Shown: one piece after another, positions 44,933-54,737 of the stretch
Layout: each line of letters begins with the position of its first letter
Numbering within the stretch: the first letter of the stretch is position 1
From: Acidovorax sp. 106
Lineage (GTDB): Bacteria; Pseudomonadota; Gammaproteobacteria; Burkholderiales; Burkholderiaceae_C
Assembly (NCBI RefSeq): GCF_003663825.1
Contig: NZ_RCCC01000001.1
Location: 2,240,501 to 2,304,500 of the forward strand
Reading direction: 5' to 3'
Length of the DNA stretch: 64,000 nucleotides
Program-made: the position numbers and the translations under genes
The notes under the pieces: model-generated
What the model was told of the DNA's origin: nothing
Seen by the model: the letters and a program-made list of their open reading frames with translations, nothing else
Database searches by the model: none

Positions 44933-45757
44933 TCAGTGCGACGTGCCGAGGTAGGCACTGATCACGTCTTCGTTGTTGCGCACTTCGTCAGGGCTGCCGT
45001 CGCCAATCTTCTTGCCGTAGTCGAGCACCACCACGCGGTCGCTGATGTCCATCACTACGCCCATGTCGTGCTCGATCAGCACGATGGTGGTGCCGAACTC
45101 GTCGTTCACGTCCAGGATGAAGCGGCACATGTCCTGCTTTTCTTCCACGTTCATGCCGGCCATGGGTTCATCGAGCAGCAGCACTTGCGGTTCCATGGCC
45201 AGGGCGCGGCCCAGGTCCACGCGCTTTTGCAGCCCGTAGGGCAGTTGGCCCACGGGGGTCTTGCGGTAGGCCTGGATTTCGAGGAAGTCGATGATGTGTT
45301 CGACATATTCGCGGTGGCGAATCTCTTCGCGCTCGGCGGGGCCCCAGCGCAGGGCCTGCAAGAGCAGGTTGCTTTTGATCTTGAGGTTGCGGCCGGTCAT
45401 GATGTTGTCGATCACGCTCATGCCCTTGAACAGCGCCAGGTTCTGGAACGTGCGGGCCACGCCCATCTCGGCCACCTGGCGCGAGTTCATGTGCGAGAAC
45501 GTCTTGCCCCGGAAGGTGATCGAGCCGTCCTGCGGCGTGTACACGCCATTGATGCAGTTGAGCATGGAGCTTTTGCCCGCGCCGTTGGGGCCGATGATGG
45601 CGCGGATCTCGTGCTCGCGCACGTTGAAGGAGATGTCGGTCAGTGCCTTCACGCCGCCGAATCGGAGGCTGATGTTCTTGACGTCGAGGATGACGTCGCC
45701 GATCTTCTTGGTGGTCATGGTGGGGGGCTTCTCCAGCGGGTAGAGCGCGGGTTTCAT
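44933..45757 (-). CDS. livG: Branched-chain amino acid-type ABC transporter ATPase LivG
   Basis: This 274-residue ATPase has Walker A GPNGAGKSS, the family's LPYGLQKRVDLGRAL signature (unusual in lacking SGGQ, as in many LivG of this type) and Walker B VLLLDEPMAGM, followed by EHDMGVVMDISDR. Its ATG overlaps the CoA ligase stop by 4 bp (ATGA), so production is coupled to the ligase; an internal ATG at 45718 would also begin the domain. Confidence 0.92.
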   Translation of the reverse strand: MKPALYPLEKPPTMTTKKIGDVILDVKNISLRFGGVKALTDISFNVREHEIRAIIGPNGAGKSSMLNCINGVYTPQDGSITFRGKTFSHMNSRQVAEMGVARTFQNLALFKGMSVIDNIMTGRNLKIKSNLLLQALRWGPAEREEIRHREYVEHIIDFLEIQAYRKTPVGQLPYGLQKRVDLGRALAMEPQVLLLDEPMAGMNVEEKQDMCRFILDVNDEFGTTIVLIEHDMGVVMDISDRVVVLDYGKKIGDGSPDEVRNNEDVISAYLGTSH

Positions 45758-47700
45758 GCGGCGCTCTTCACAGGCGCAAACGTCTTCGTATCCGACAGCT
45801 TGAGCGTGGCGCTCACGCTGCCCGTGCGGCCGTCTTCAAACTTCACCTGGGTCTCGATGTATTGCTCGGTACGGCCCGCGTACAAGGCATCGACCAGCAC
45901 GCCGTACTTGTCGGCAATGAAGCCGCGGCGGACCTTGTTGGTGCGGGTGAGTTCACCGTCGTCGGCATCCAGCTCTTTGTGCAGCACAAGGAAGCGGCTC
46001 ACCTGGCTGCCCGCCAGCATGGCGTCGGTGGAGAGGTCGGCATTGACTTTTTCGATGCACTCGCGGATCAGCTCGTACACCTCGGGTTTTTGGGCCAGGT
46101 CGGTGTAGCCCGCGTAGGGCAGGTTGCGGCGCTCGGCCCAGTTGCCCACGGCGTCGAAGTCGATGTTGACCATCACGCAGACCTGCTCGCGTTTGTCGCC
46201 CAGGGCCACCACTTCCTTGATGTGCGGGAAGAACTTGAGCTTGTTCTCCACGTACTTGGGCGCGAACATGGCGCCGTCATTGGCTCCACCCTGGATGCGG
46301 CCCACATCTTTGACGCGATCGATGATCTTGAGGTGGCCGTGCGCATCCAGAAAGCCTGCATCACTGGTGTGGTACCAGCCGTCGGCCGTCAGCACCTCGG
46401 CGGTGGCGGCTGGGTTCTTGTAGTACTCCTTGAGTAGCCCGGCCGACTTGACCAGGATCTCGCCGTTGTCGGCCACCTTGATCTGCACGCCGCGAATGGG
46501 CACACCCACGGTGTCGGCGCGCGCCTGGTTGTCGGGCTGCAGGCACACGAACACGGCGGTCTCGGTGGAGCCGTACAGCTGCTTGAGGTTGATGCCGATG
46601 GAGCGATAGAAGGTGAACAGGTCGGGGCCAATGGCCTCGCCCGCCGTGTAGGCCACACGCACGCGGCTGAAGCCCAGGTTGTTGCGCAGCGGGCCGTACA
46701 CCAGCAGGTTGCCCAGGGCGTATTTGATGCGGTCGAGCGTGCTCACAGCCTCGCCGTCCATCAGGGCCGGGCCCACGCGTTTGGCAACGGCCATGCAGGC
46801 CTCGAACATCTTGCGCTTGAGGGTGCCTGCGTCTTCCATGCGGATCATCACGCTGGTGAGCAGGCCTTCAAAAATGCGGGGGGGCGCAAAGTAGTAGGTG
46901 GGGCCGACTTCCTTGAGGTCGATGGTCACGGTGCTGGCCGACTCGGGGCAGTTCACCACGTAGCCGCAAGCCAGCCACTGGGCGTAGCTGAAGATGTTCT
47001 GGCCGATCCAGGCAGGCGGCAGGTAGGCCAGCACTTCTTCGGCGCTGGTGAGTTTGTCGAACTCAGCACCTGCGCTGGCGCGGTCCAGCAGGGTGCTGTG
47101 GGTGTGCACCACGCCCTTGGGGTTGCCGGTGGTGCCTGAGGTGAAGAACATCGCGGCCACGTCCTCGGGTCGGGCCTTGGCCACCTCGGCCTGGAACCAG
47201 CCGGGGTTTTGCGCCACAAAGGCGGTGCCGGATTCGATCAGTGCATCCAGCGAGTCCAGGCCTTGCTCGTTGTAGTTGCGCAGGCCCCGTGGGTCGTCAT
47301 AGAAGATGCGGGTGATCTGCGGGCATTGCTCGCGGATTTCGAGCATCTTGTCCACCTGCTCCTGGTCTTCCACCAGGCAAAAGCGCACCTCGGCGTTGTT
47401 GAGTGGGAAGATGCATTCGGCCGCGACAGCGTCCTGGTACAGCGGTACGGGAATGGCGCCCAGCGACTGGGCGGCCAGCATGGTGGCGTACAGGCGGGGG
47501 CGGTTGGCGCCAATCACCACCATGTGCTCGTGGCGCTGCAACCCAGCTTGGCGCAGCCCCGCAGCCACGGTCTCCACCAGCCGGGCCAGGTCTGCCCAGC
47601 TGTGGGTCTGCCAGATGCCGTATTCCTTTTCACGCAGCGCCGGTGCTGTGGGGCGCTCGGCGGCGTGCTTGAGCAGCAGTTGCGGGAACGTGGTCAACAT
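45754..47700 (-). CDS. AMP-forming acyl-CoA ligase (long-chain fatty acid/aryl type)
   Basis: This 648-residue ANL enzyme has the P-loop FTSGTTGNPKG (about residue 189), the YGSTETAVFV A5 motif, GWYHTSDAGFLD and KIIDRVKDVGRIQGG with the hinge. It is in the long-chain acyl-CoA ligase group. It leads the liv operon and is translationally coupled to livG, so it probably activates the acid that the transporter brings in. The operon promoter should be in 47701-47870; no clear -35/-10 pair stood out. Confidence 0.88.
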   Translation of the reverse strand: MLTTFPQLLLKHAAERPTAPALREKEYGIWQTHSWADLARLVETVAAGLRQAGLQRHEHMVVIGANRPRLYATMLAAQSLGAIPVPLYQDAVAAECIFPLNNAEVRFCLVEDQEQVDKMLEIREQCPQITRIFYDDPRGLRNYNEQGLDSLDALIESGTAFVAQNPGWFQAEVAKARPEDVAAMFFTSGTTGNPKGVVHTHSTLLDRASAGAEFDKLTSAEEVLAYLPPAWIGQNIFSYAQWLACGYVVNCPESASTVTIDLKEVGPTYYFAPPRIFEGLLTSVMIRMEDAGTLKRKMFEACMAVAKRVGPALMDGEAVSTLDRIKYALGNLLVYGPLRNNLGFSRVRVAYTAGEAIGPDLFTFYRSIGINLKQLYGSTETAVFVCLQPDNQARADTVGVPIRGVQIKVADNGEILVKSAGLLKEYYKNPAATAEVLTADGWYHTSDAGFLDAHGHLKIIDRVKDVGRIQGGANDGAMFAPKYVENKLKFFPHIKEVVALGDKREQVCVMVNIDFDAVGNWAERRNLPYAGYTDLAQKPEVYELIRECIEKVNADLSTDAMLAGSQVSRFLVLHKELDADDGELTRTNKVRRGFIADKYGVLVDALYAGRTEQYIETQVKFEDGRTGSVSATLKLSDTKTFAPVKSAA

Positions 47701-47869
47701 TGCAGGTTCCTAGAAGGTGAGGGCTGTCAGCCTGGGGACATTCTGAGGCGCCGCCCAAGGGCTGCGCTTTTGCCTATGGACTGAATGCTAGGACTGACTT
47801 TGACGTTATCTTGTCTTGCCGACGACAATTTACGGGAAACTACTCCTCGGGTGAAACCCTCCTCTCCAG

Positions 47870-48140
47870 AGAACCTGTTCAAAGTCTTTTTGGAGTTGCA
47901 CAAGTGCCTTGCCGGGATGGGCTGCTAGGCGTAGCGCGCGGCCAATAGCCCGTGCTATTGGCAAGCGGTGCAACAACGCAGACCGCCCGGCAAGCCACTT
48001 GCCCGAAGGGTTGGAGTGAAATCGGGCGATTGGAAGCCCCGGCTGCTTGCATGGGCACGAGCCCATGCGGCGCATCCGCGGCATCCACTCATCCCGATTG
48101 CACTCCAATGCAATCTCCAACAAGACTTTGAACAGGTTCT
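47870..48140. mobile_element. 271-bp MITE-like element with 26-bp terminal inverted repeats
   Basis: The ends 47870-47895 and 48115-48140 are inverted copies with 25 of 26 matches (AGAACCTGTTCAAAGTCTT... outward). Inside are further near-perfect stems: 47941-47949 with 47954-47962, 48050-48056 with 48061-48067, and 48011-48026 with 48093-48108 (15 of 16). There is no coding capacity that looks real and no clear target duplication. It fills most of the 514-bp gap between the CoA ligase and exeA, leaving 74 bp before exeA. The rest of the gap shows no gene. Confidence 0.78.
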
Positions 48141-48214
48141 GAGAAAGCCTCGTGAAAGTCTGATGACTTCGGGCTGGGCCGTGCGCGTTGGATGGGGGCG
48201 TTATCCTTGCCAGC

Positions 48215-50041
48215 ATGTACGCCCCGTTCTTCGGTCTCCAGCACCCGCCGTTTTCGATTGCCCCTGACCCGCGCTATCTTTTCATGAGCGAGCGGCACCG
48301 GGAGGCCCTGGCCCACCTGCTCTATGGGCTGGATGCAGGCGGCGGCTTCGTGTTGCTGACAGGCGAGGTGGGCGCAGGCAAGACCACGGTGTGCCGCTGC
48401 TTTCTGGAGCAAATCCCTGAGCACTGCAATGTGGCCTACATCTTCAACCCCAAGCTCACCGTGGGGGAGTTGCTGCGTTCCATCTGCGACGAGTTTGGCG
48501 TGCCCCACAAGCCCAATGTGCCGGGGGTGGAAACCGTCAAGGACTACATCGACCCCCTGAATGCCTCGCTGCTGGCGGCGCATGCGGCCGGGCGCAACAC
48601 GGTGCTCATCATTGACGAGGCGCAGAACCTGGAAGCCGACGTGCTGGAGCAGCTGCGCCTGCTCACCAACCTGGAAACCAACGAGCGCAAGCTGCTGCAG
48701 ATCATCCTGATTGGCCAGCCAGAGCTGCGCACGATGGTGGCGCGCCCCTCGCTGGAGCAATTGGCGCAGCGCGTGATCGCGCGCTTTCACCTCGACGCAC
48801 TGAGCCCGCAGGAAACCCAGCAGTACATTGCGCACCGCTTGGCCGTGGCCGGGCTGCGCGGCCCTGTGCCGTTCAGCCGCCGGGCGCTGCGGCGCGTGCA
48901 TGTGCTGTCGCGCGGCATCCCGCGGCGCATCAACCTGCTGTGCGACCGCGCCCTGCTCGGCGCCTATGCAGCCGGGCAGCACGCGGTCAGCAAAGCCATC
49001 ATCGAGCGGGCCGCGCGCGAGGTGTTTGGCACCCAGCCGCCGACCAGGGCTTCGAGCGGTACACGCTCGCCCCTGCCACGGTGGGCGGTTGCAGGCATGG
49101 GCCTGGTGGCGGGGGCTGCCATGGTGGCTGCGGCTGGCTGGGCGTTGGGTGTTCGCCCAGCGCTGAAGGCGCCAGGCGCTGCGCAGGCCGTTGGGGCTGG
49201 CGTTGCCGGGCCGCTGGGCACTGCGTCCAGCGCACAGGTGAAGCTGCCGCAGCCCAAGGCCCCTGCGCCTGCACAGGCGGCATCCAGTACGCTGGCCACG
49301 CCGGTGGCTGCAAGCGCTACCGCATCTGCACCTGGCCAGCCTGCGTCCACCGCCCGCTCCACGGCGCTTACCGCGTCCGATGCGCCCGCCACAGCGGCCA
49401 CAGCAGTCCTTGGGCCTGCTTCCGGGTTGCAGCAGTTTCTGCAAGCGCAGTCACCCGGGGATGCTTCGGCTTGGCAGGCGCTGGCCTTGGCCTGGGGCGT
49501 GGCATTGCCCGAGGGGGCAGATGCGTGCGCCACGCTAGCGCGCGACGGGTTGCGCTGCTACCGCAATCGGCGTGCGGGCCTGAACCTGATCCGGCAGATC
49601 GACCGGCCGACGTTGCTCATGTTGTCCCCATCGAGTGAGGGGGAGGCGACGGTGCCTGCCGTGCTGCGCAGCCTGGATGACGATGTGGCCACACTGCAAA
49701 GTGGTGGCCGCACGCTGCATGTGCCCGTGGCCGACCTGGCCCAGGTGTGGCGCGGGGACATGGTCACCTTGTGGCGCGCGCCGCCCGGCATGCCTGACAA
49801 GGGGGAAATCACGGACGGCGCCGCTGGCGCGGCCTGGCTGGACGCGCGCTTGGCATCCAAGGCCGCCGGCGGGGCTGGCCCCAGCGCCCGCCCGGTGACG
49901 CCAGCGCTGCGCCAGGCCCGCATCCATCGCTTTCAACTGGCCCAGGGGGTGACGCCCGACGGCCGGGCTGGGCCTCTGACCCTCATGCTGCTCAACCGCG
50001 CCACTGGCGTGAAAGAACCTCGTTTGCGCAACGGCGCCTGA
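48215..50041 (+). CDS. exeA: Type II secretion assembly ATPase ExeA/GspA
   Basis: This 608-residue inner-membrane protein helps place the type II secretin through peptidoglycan. MYAPFFGLQHPPFSIAPDPRYLF opens the AAA domain with Walker A GEVGAGKTT and Walker B VLIIDEAQNL. A membrane helix lies near residues 290-310, followed by an Ala/Pro/Thr-rich periplasmic linker. A C-terminal peptidoglycan-binding domain (RQARIHRFQLAQGVTPDGRAGPLT) ends the protein. It overlaps nothing and is followed by gspB after 5 bp. Start ATG 48215 fits family alignment; the ribosome site is weak. Confidence 0.9.
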   Translation: MYAPFFGLQHPPFSIAPDPRYLFMSERHREALAHLLYGLDAGGGFVLLTGEVGAGKTTVCRCFLEQIPEHCNVAYIFNPKLTVGELLRSICDEFGVPHKPNVPGVETVKDYIDPLNASLLAAHAAGRNTVLIIDEAQNLEADVLEQLRLLTNLETNERKLLQIILIGQPELRTMVARPSLEQLAQRVIARFHLDALSPQETQQYIAHRLAVAGLRGPVPFSRRALRRVHVLSRGIPRRINLLCDRALLGAYAAGQHAVSKAIIERAAREVFGTQPPTRASSGTRSPLPRWAVAGMGLVAGAAMVAAAGWALGVRPALKAPGAAQAVGAGVAGPLGTASSAQVKLPQPKAPAPAQAASSTLATPVAASATASAPGQPASTARSTALTASDAPATAATAVLGPASGLQQFLQAQSPGDASAWQALALAWGVALPEGADACATLARDGLRCYRNRRAGLNLIRQIDRPTLLMLSPSSEGEATVPAVLRSLDDDVATLQSGGRTLHVPVADLAQVWRGDMVTLWRAPPGMPDKGEITDGAAGAAWLDARLASKAAGGAGPSARPVTPALRQARIHRFQLAQGVTPDGRAGPLTLMLLNRATGVKEPRLRNGA

Positions 50042-50046
50042 TTTTT

Positions 50047-50847
50047 ATGTCCTACATCCTTGATGCACTGCGGCGCGCAGAAGCCGAGCGAGGCCGGGGC
50101 GCTGTGCCCGGTCTCCATACGCAGGCCATGTCGGCCCCGCGTGCTGATTCCCCCGGCCCCGGCCACTGGCTGCTGTGGGGGGGCGCCGTGGTTGCCGTGG
50201 CAGGACTTGCGGCGGGGGGTACGTGGTGGGCCATGCAGCGCAGCGCGCCTGCGGCTGTCCCTGCCGTGGCGGCTCCTCCTGCAACCCCTGTGGCCCCGGT
50301 GGCCGCGGCCACTGCGCCCGCAGTCCCCGTGGCTCCCGCACCTGTGCCTGTGCCTGTGCCTATGTCCGATCCCAGCCCCAGCCCACTTCTCCCACCCGCG
50401 CCGGTCACGCTAGAGCCACGCCCCGTGGCACCCAAACGCGTTGCTGAGCCCGTGCGTGAAAAGCCTGCTGCTGCGCCCGCGACTGCGCAGGCGCGTGTTC
50501 GCGAAACTCCAGTGCCTGCCCCTGCTCCCTCCACCCGCTCGCAGCCCCCCGCACCGGTGACTCCACCTGCTGCCGCGCCTGCAGCAGCCCCGCCTGGGGC
50601 CGCGCCGCCGAATGGCCCGGTGTTTGCGCAGAGCGACTTGCCGCCTTCGGTGCGGGAGCAGTTGCCTGCGTTGGCTGTGACGGGGGCGACCTACTCCAGC
50701 AATCCGGCGCACCGCATGGCCATCGTCAATGGGCAGGTGCTGCAGGAGGGAGACCAGGCTGCGCCAGGCCTCAAGCTCGAACGCATTGAGCAAAGCCGCA
50801 CCGTCTGGTCGTTTCATGGCTATCGCTACGCAGTGCGATTGCAGTAG
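50047..50847 (+). CDS. gspB: Type II secretion assembly protein GspB
   Basis: This 266-residue protein starts MSYILDALRRAEAERGRG, the GspB/ExeB signature, followed by one membrane helix (about 42-62), a very long Pro/Ala/Val-rich periplasmic spacer (about 65-195), and a C-terminal PilZ-unrelated GspB domain (SDLPPSVREQLPALAVTGATYSSNPAHRMAIVNGQ). It partners ExeA to guide secretin assembly. The spacer is tract-rich and may vary in length. No other gsp genes are in the window. Confidence 0.9.
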   Translation: MSYILDALRRAEAERGRGAVPGLHTQAMSAPRADSPGPGHWLLWGGAVVAVAGLAAGGTWWAMQRSAPAAVPAVAAPPATPVAPVAAATAPAVPVAPAPVPVPVPMSDPSPSPLLPPAPVTLEPRPVAPKRVAEPVREKPAAAPATAQARVRETPVPAPAPSTRSQPPAPVTPPAAAPAAAPPGAAPPNGPVFAQSDLPPSVREQLPALAVTGATYSSNPAHRMAIVNGQVLQEGDQAAPGLKLERIEQSRTVWSFHGYRYAVRLQ

Positions 50848-50957
50848 GGGCCGCATGCCCTGCGCTGCCAATTGGCAATAGATGGGGGTTTGGGCGACAA
50901 TTTGGTCCGCGATGTTCCGCGCCAATGCGGCCCCATTCCCCCAGCCCGGTGAGCTTC

Positions 50958-51701
50958 ATGAACCAGGACCTGTCATTGCACCAGCGCCGCCGCCCGCCCA
51001 CAGCGGCTGAGATGGCCAATATCCCGTGGCTGCAGAGGCTGCCGTCCCCCGAGCGCGAGCGCGCCGAGGCGGCGCTGTTGGTGGGCGATGCCGCACCAGG
51101 CGACTTTGTGTGCCGTGTGGGGCGGCCGGTGACCTACTGGTTTGGTGTGGTGGAAGGCTTGCTCAAGATGAGCAGTGACAACGCCCAGGGGCAGACGATG
51201 ACTTTCACCGGCGTGCCGCCGGGCGGCTGGTTTGGGGAGGGCACCGCCATGAAGCGCGAGCCCTACCGCTACAACATCCAGGCGCTGCGCAAAAGCGTGG
51301 TGGCGGGGCTGCCGATCGATACCTTTCACTGGCTGCTGGACCATTCCATTGGCTTCAATCGCTTTGTCATGCACCAGCTCAATGAGCGGCTGGGCCAGTT
51401 CATCGCAGCGCGCGAGATTGACCGGCTGACCAACCCCGACGTGCGCGTGGCGCGCAGCCTGGCATCGTTGTTCAACCCGGTGCTGTACCCCGGGGTGGGC
51501 GAAGTGCTGCGCATCACCCAGCAAGAGCTGGCCTACCTGGTGGGTTTGTCGCGCCAGCGGGTCAATGAGGCGTTGACGGCATTGCAGGCGCAGGGCGCCA
51601 TTCGGGTGGAGTATGGCGGCGTGCGCGTGCTCGACCTGGGGGCGTTGCAGTCCAGCGTGTTTGCCCACAAGGCCTTCGCGGCGCATTCCGCTACCGTTTG
51701 A
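50958..51701 (+). CDS. Crp/Fnr-family transcriptional regulator
   Basis: This 247-residue protein has an N-terminal cyclic-nucleotide-binding fold (FVCRVGRPVTYWFGVVEGLLKM, then PPGGWFGEGTAMKREPYRYNIQAL) and a C-terminal winged helix (LRITQQELAYLVGLSRQRVNEALTALQAQGAIRV). It lacks the cysteine cluster of Fnr and the cAMP-binding arginine/serine pair of Crp is not obvious, so the effector is unknown. It lies alone between gspB and a convergent chemoreceptor gene. Confidence 0.87.
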   Translation: MNQDLSLHQRRRPPTAAEMANIPWLQRLPSPERERAEAALLVGDAAPGDFVCRVGRPVTYWFGVVEGLLKMSSDNAQGQTMTFTGVPPGGWFGEGTAMKREPYRYNIQALRKSVVAGLPIDTFHWLLDHSIGFNRFVMHQLNERLGQFIAAREIDRLTNPDVRVARSLASLFNPVLYPGVGEVLRITQQELAYLVGLSRQRVNEALTALQAQGAIRVEYGGVRVLDLGALQSSVFAHKAFAAHSATV

Positions 51702-51749
51702 AAGAACCCGTGCGCTGGTGCGGTCACGACCGCACCGGCCGCCCTGCCA

Positions 51750-53426
51750 TCAACCCCGAGGCAGTGCGATGCGTTGCGCGGTCCGCGCAACAGCAGGGGT
51801 GGGGGAGGGCGATGCCGCGGCAGGCACTTCCCAGTCGCGGTGGTTGGCGTTGTCCCGCGTCAGACGGAAGGTGTGCACCATCTGCGTCAGGCGGCCCGCC
51901 TGGTCCTTGAGGCTTTCGGCCGCTGCCGCGCCTTCTTCCACCAGGGCCGCGTTTTGCTGGGTCATTTCTTCCAACGACCCCACCGAATGGCTGACGTCGG
52001 TGATGCGCTGGCTTTGCTCCTGGGTGGCGGCCGTGATCTCGGCCATGATGTCCGACACCTGACGGACGGACTGCACCAGCTGCGCGATGCTGGCGCCCGC
52101 ATGGTTGACCAGGGTGCTGCCTTCTTGCACCTGTTGGGCGCTGTCGTTGATGAGGGTCTTGATCTCGCGCGCGGCATTGGCCGCCCGGCCTGCCAGGCCA
52201 CGCACCTCGCTGGCCACCACGGCAAAGCCCCGGCCCTGCTCGCCCGCGCGGGCGGCTTCCACGGCCGCGTTCAGCGCCAGGATGTTGGTCTGGAAGGCAA
52301 TCGAATCGATCACCCCGGTGATATCGGAAATTTTGCGCGAGCTGGCGCTGATGGCGTCCATGGTGCGCACCACTTTCGAGACCACCTCGCCGCCCTGCGT
52401 GGCCGCGCTGGACGCCTTGGAGGCCAGTCCGTTGGCCTGGTGGGCCGATTCCGCACTTTGTGCCACGGTGCCCGTCAGGTCGGCCAGGGCGGCCGATGCG
52501 CCTTGCAGGTTGTGCGAGGTTTGCTCGGTGCGCTGGCTCAGGTCCTGGTTGCCTGATGCCACTTCCGAGCTGGCCACGAGGATGGAGTCGGCCGTCTGCC
52601 CGATCTCGCCGACCAGACTGCGCAGCCGCTCTTGCATGGCTGCAATGGCTTCGAGCAGCCGCCCGGTTTCGTCGTTGATGCGCACCTCCACCTGCGAGGT
52701 CAGGTCGCCGCGCGCAATGCGCTCGGCCACCACCACGGCGCGGCCAATGGGCTGGGTGATGCTGGAGGTGATGCGCCAGGCAATCAGCACGCCCAAGCCC
52801 ATGGCCATGGCCACCAGCAGCCCGCCGCTCCAGCGGGCGCGGGTTTGGGTGACTTCGGCAGAGGCAGTGGTTTCCTCATTCAGGCTGTTTTGCAGCGCAA
52901 TCAGCTCGGCCAGGCGCTGGCGCCACAGGGCTTCGGCAGGGGCCGCGCGCGTCATCAGGCTCAGGCTGGCGGCCACAGTGTCGCCGTCGTCTGCCGACTG
53001 CATGGCGCCTTCGATTTCAGGGCGCGCTTTTTTGCTGGCTTCTTGCACTTGCTGCAGCAGGGTCGTTTCAGCCGCCGTGGCTGTCGTGGGGGTGATGAGT
53101 TCGGCCAACTGGGCTTCTTGCTTGGCGTAGTCCTGCAGCGTCTTGCGCACCGCCTGGATTTGCACCTGCGCTTGCTTGGGGTCGATCTCGTTGAGCATGG
53201 CGCTGGAGCGGCTTTGGATGCCCAGCGACCCTACGCTTTCGAGCATGCCGTTGACCAGCTTGGATTTCGCAGCTCCCGTGCCGGTGATGTCACGCATCTG
53301 CTCGTGCACCTTGTTCAGCGACAGTTGGCCCACCGTCGCCACGGCAATCAACAGCACCAGCAGGCAGCCGAACCCCAGCCCCAGGCGGGTGGAGATGGAC
53401 AGGGATTTGAAGCGCGAGGGGGTCAT
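51750..53426 (-). CDS. Methyl-accepting chemotaxis protein
   Basis: This 558-residue receptor has a first membrane helix (about residues 14-36), a four-helix-bundle periplasmic domain with Asp/Glu and Ala-rich helices, and a second helix (about 198-218). A HAMP domain ([28 protein letters not shown]) and the signalling hairpin with tip [39 protein letters not shown] follow. There is no C-terminal NWETF-like tether for CheR. The N terminus [14 protein letters not shown] and the Tar-like bundle suggest a small-molecule ligand, unknown. GGAAA precedes ATG 53426. Confidence 0.92.
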   Translation of the reverse strand: MTPSRFKSLSISTRLGLGFGCLLVLLIAVATVGQLSLNKVHEQMRDITGTGAAKSKLVNGMLESVGSLGIQSRSSAMLNEIDPKQAQVQIQAVRKTLQDYAKQEAQLAELITPTTATAAETTLLQQVQEASKKARPEIEGAMQSADDGDTVAASLSLMTRAAPAEALWRQRLAELIALQNSLNEETTASAEVTQTRARWSGGLLVAMAMGLGVLIAWRITSSITQPIGRAVVVAERIARGDLTSQVEVRINDETGRLLEAIAAMQERLRSLVGEIGQTADSILVASSEVASGNQDLSQRTEQTSHNLQGASAALADLTGTVAQSAESAHQANGLASKASSAATQGGEVVSKVVRTMDAISASSRKISDITGVIDSIAFQTNILALNAAVEAARAGEQGRGFAVVASEVRGLAGRAANAAREIKTLINDSAQQVQEGSTLVNHAGASIAQLVQSVRQVSDIMAEITAATQEQSQRITDVSHSVGSLEEMTQQNAALVEEGAAAAESLKDQAGRLTQMVHTFRLTRDNANHRDWEVPAAASPSPTPAVARTAQRIALPRG

Positions 53427-53831
53427 GGTTTCCTTGGGGGCACTTGGTTGAAGTGGTCTGCGCAAACGAAGCAAGAAGAGGGCCTGCCTTAGCTGGTGCG
53501 GGTTTGAGCGGGGGCAGGCTGCGGCAGTCGGGGTAAGGGCGAAAGTTTAGAGAGAACAACGCATTTGCGTGATGTAGCTTTTGGATGACGTCATGCCGCT
53601 GTGGCATGACGGCTTTGTTACAAATGAAGTGCTGTGGGGCATCCGCTGCAAAGTCCATCTGTTGGCACTAAAGTGGTGCGGAGATGTGATGGAGAGGTCT
53701 TGCAACGCTTTATATAGTGGACTTGTTGCTATCAAATTTATATTCTCAATTCCCCCTCTTCTGTGTATGTGAAGACGGTGCAACAATGGCTTGCTGTGCC
53801 CCTATTTGTTACAACTGCAGGAGCTTTTCCT
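53427..53831. other. 405-bp divergent promoter region with one perfect dyad
   Basis: It separates the chemoreceptor gene from the DUF4394 gene. CGTCATGCC (53589-53597) and GGCATGACG (53603-53611) form a perfect 9-bp dyad with a 5-bp spacer. The stretch 53700-53830 is unusually AT-rich and probably holds the promoter of the downstream trio. No gene was seen. Confidence 0.55.
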
Positions 53832-54737
53832 ATGCCTTCCCGTTCCTCACTCCAGTTCCAGCGTGTGGCTTGGCGTGTTTCGTTGGTGGCGGCTGCGGCG
53901 CTCTCTTGGGGGTGCGCCCAAACGGTGGCCGGTGGGGGCGCCTTGCGCGAGCAGGTGGTGGCCGTGACGGCCAGTCACGAGCTGATCACCTTCAATGCAG
54001 GGCGGCCTGACAACATCCTGGAGCGCAAACCGGTGCTGGGCTTGCCCGCAGGCGACAGACTGGTGGGCATTGACTTTCGTGTGGCGCGGGGTGTGCTGTA
54101 TGCCTTGTCGCAGGCGGGGCGTTTGTACACGCTGGACCTGGGCAGCGGTGCATTGACGGCTGTGGGCCCGGCGCCCTCGGCAATCGCTCTCAAAGGCACA
54201 GCCTTTGGCGTGGATTTCAATCCCGCAGCGGACCGGCTGCGCGTGGTCTCCAACCTCGGGCAAAACCTGCGCCTGCACCCTGACACCGGTGCGGCTGTGG
54301 ATGGCGATCCCTTGCAGCCGGGTGTGCAGGCCGACCCCTACCTGCGCTATGCCTGGAGCGATGTGAACCACGCCCGCTCGCCCGACATCGTTGCGGCGGC
54401 CTACACCTACAACCCCACCAACAGCAAGATCACCACCAACTACGCCATCGACCGTGCCTTGGGTGTGCTGGTGATGCAAGGCTCACGCGAGGGGGAGACC
54501 CCGGTGGTGTCGCCCAACCTGGGCCAGCTGCGCACCGTCGGGCCGCTGGGCCTGGGCGCGCTGGCGGACGCTTCGCTGGACATCTCGGATGTGAGCAACA
54601 CCGCGCTGGCTGCTGTGCGCACGGCCAGCGACCCCAAGACCCGCCTGCATCTGGTGGACTTGAACACCGGCAAGGCCACCCCGCTGGGCGTGGTGGGCGA
54701 TGGCAGCCCGCTGGTGGGTATGGCGATTGAGCCATGA
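53832..54737 (+). CDS. Exported DUF4394 domain protein
   Basis: This 301-residue protein has an N-terminal hydrophobic signal (VAWRVSLVAAAALSWGC), perhaps lipid-anchored at Cys in SWGC although the lipobox is not canonical. One DUF4394 beta-propeller-like domain follows: ITFNAGRPDNILERKPVLGL, IDFRVARGVLYALSQAGRLYTLD, and GVDFNPAADRLRVVSNLGQNLRLHPDTG. The function is not known. AGGAG lies 8 bp before ATG 53832. It overlaps the cupredoxin-like gene by 4 bp, so it is coupled to it and to the downstream signalling protein. Confidence 0.82.
   Translation: MPSRSSLQFQRVAWRVSLVAAAALSWGCAQTVAGGGALREQVVAVTASHELITFNAGRPDNILERKPVLGLPAGDRLVGIDFRVARGVLYALSQAGRLYTLDLGSGALTAVGPAPSAIALKGTAFGVDFNPAADRLRVVSNLGQNLRLHPDTGAAVDGDPLQPGVQADPYLRYAWSDVNHARSPDIVAAAYTYNPTNSKITTNYAIDRALGVLVMQGSREGETPVVSPNLGQLRTVGPLGLGALADASLDISDVSNTALAAVRTASDPKTRLHLVDLNTGKATPLGVVGDGSPLVGMAIEP

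Noticed and set aside
47830..48216. A 128-codon open frame through the 271-bp element
   Set aside because: It crosses both inverted-repeat ends, lacks a ribosome site and simply reads through the palindromes.
53526..53550. TAAA...CCGA resembling a sigma-28 promoter for the chemoreceptor gene
   Set aside because: The spacing is two bases short and the -10 box is poor; too weak to report as a feature.
53662..53679. TTGGCAC...GGTGC resembling a sigma-54 promoter
   Set aside because: GG and GC are 12 bp apart rather than the required 10, so the spacing is wrong.
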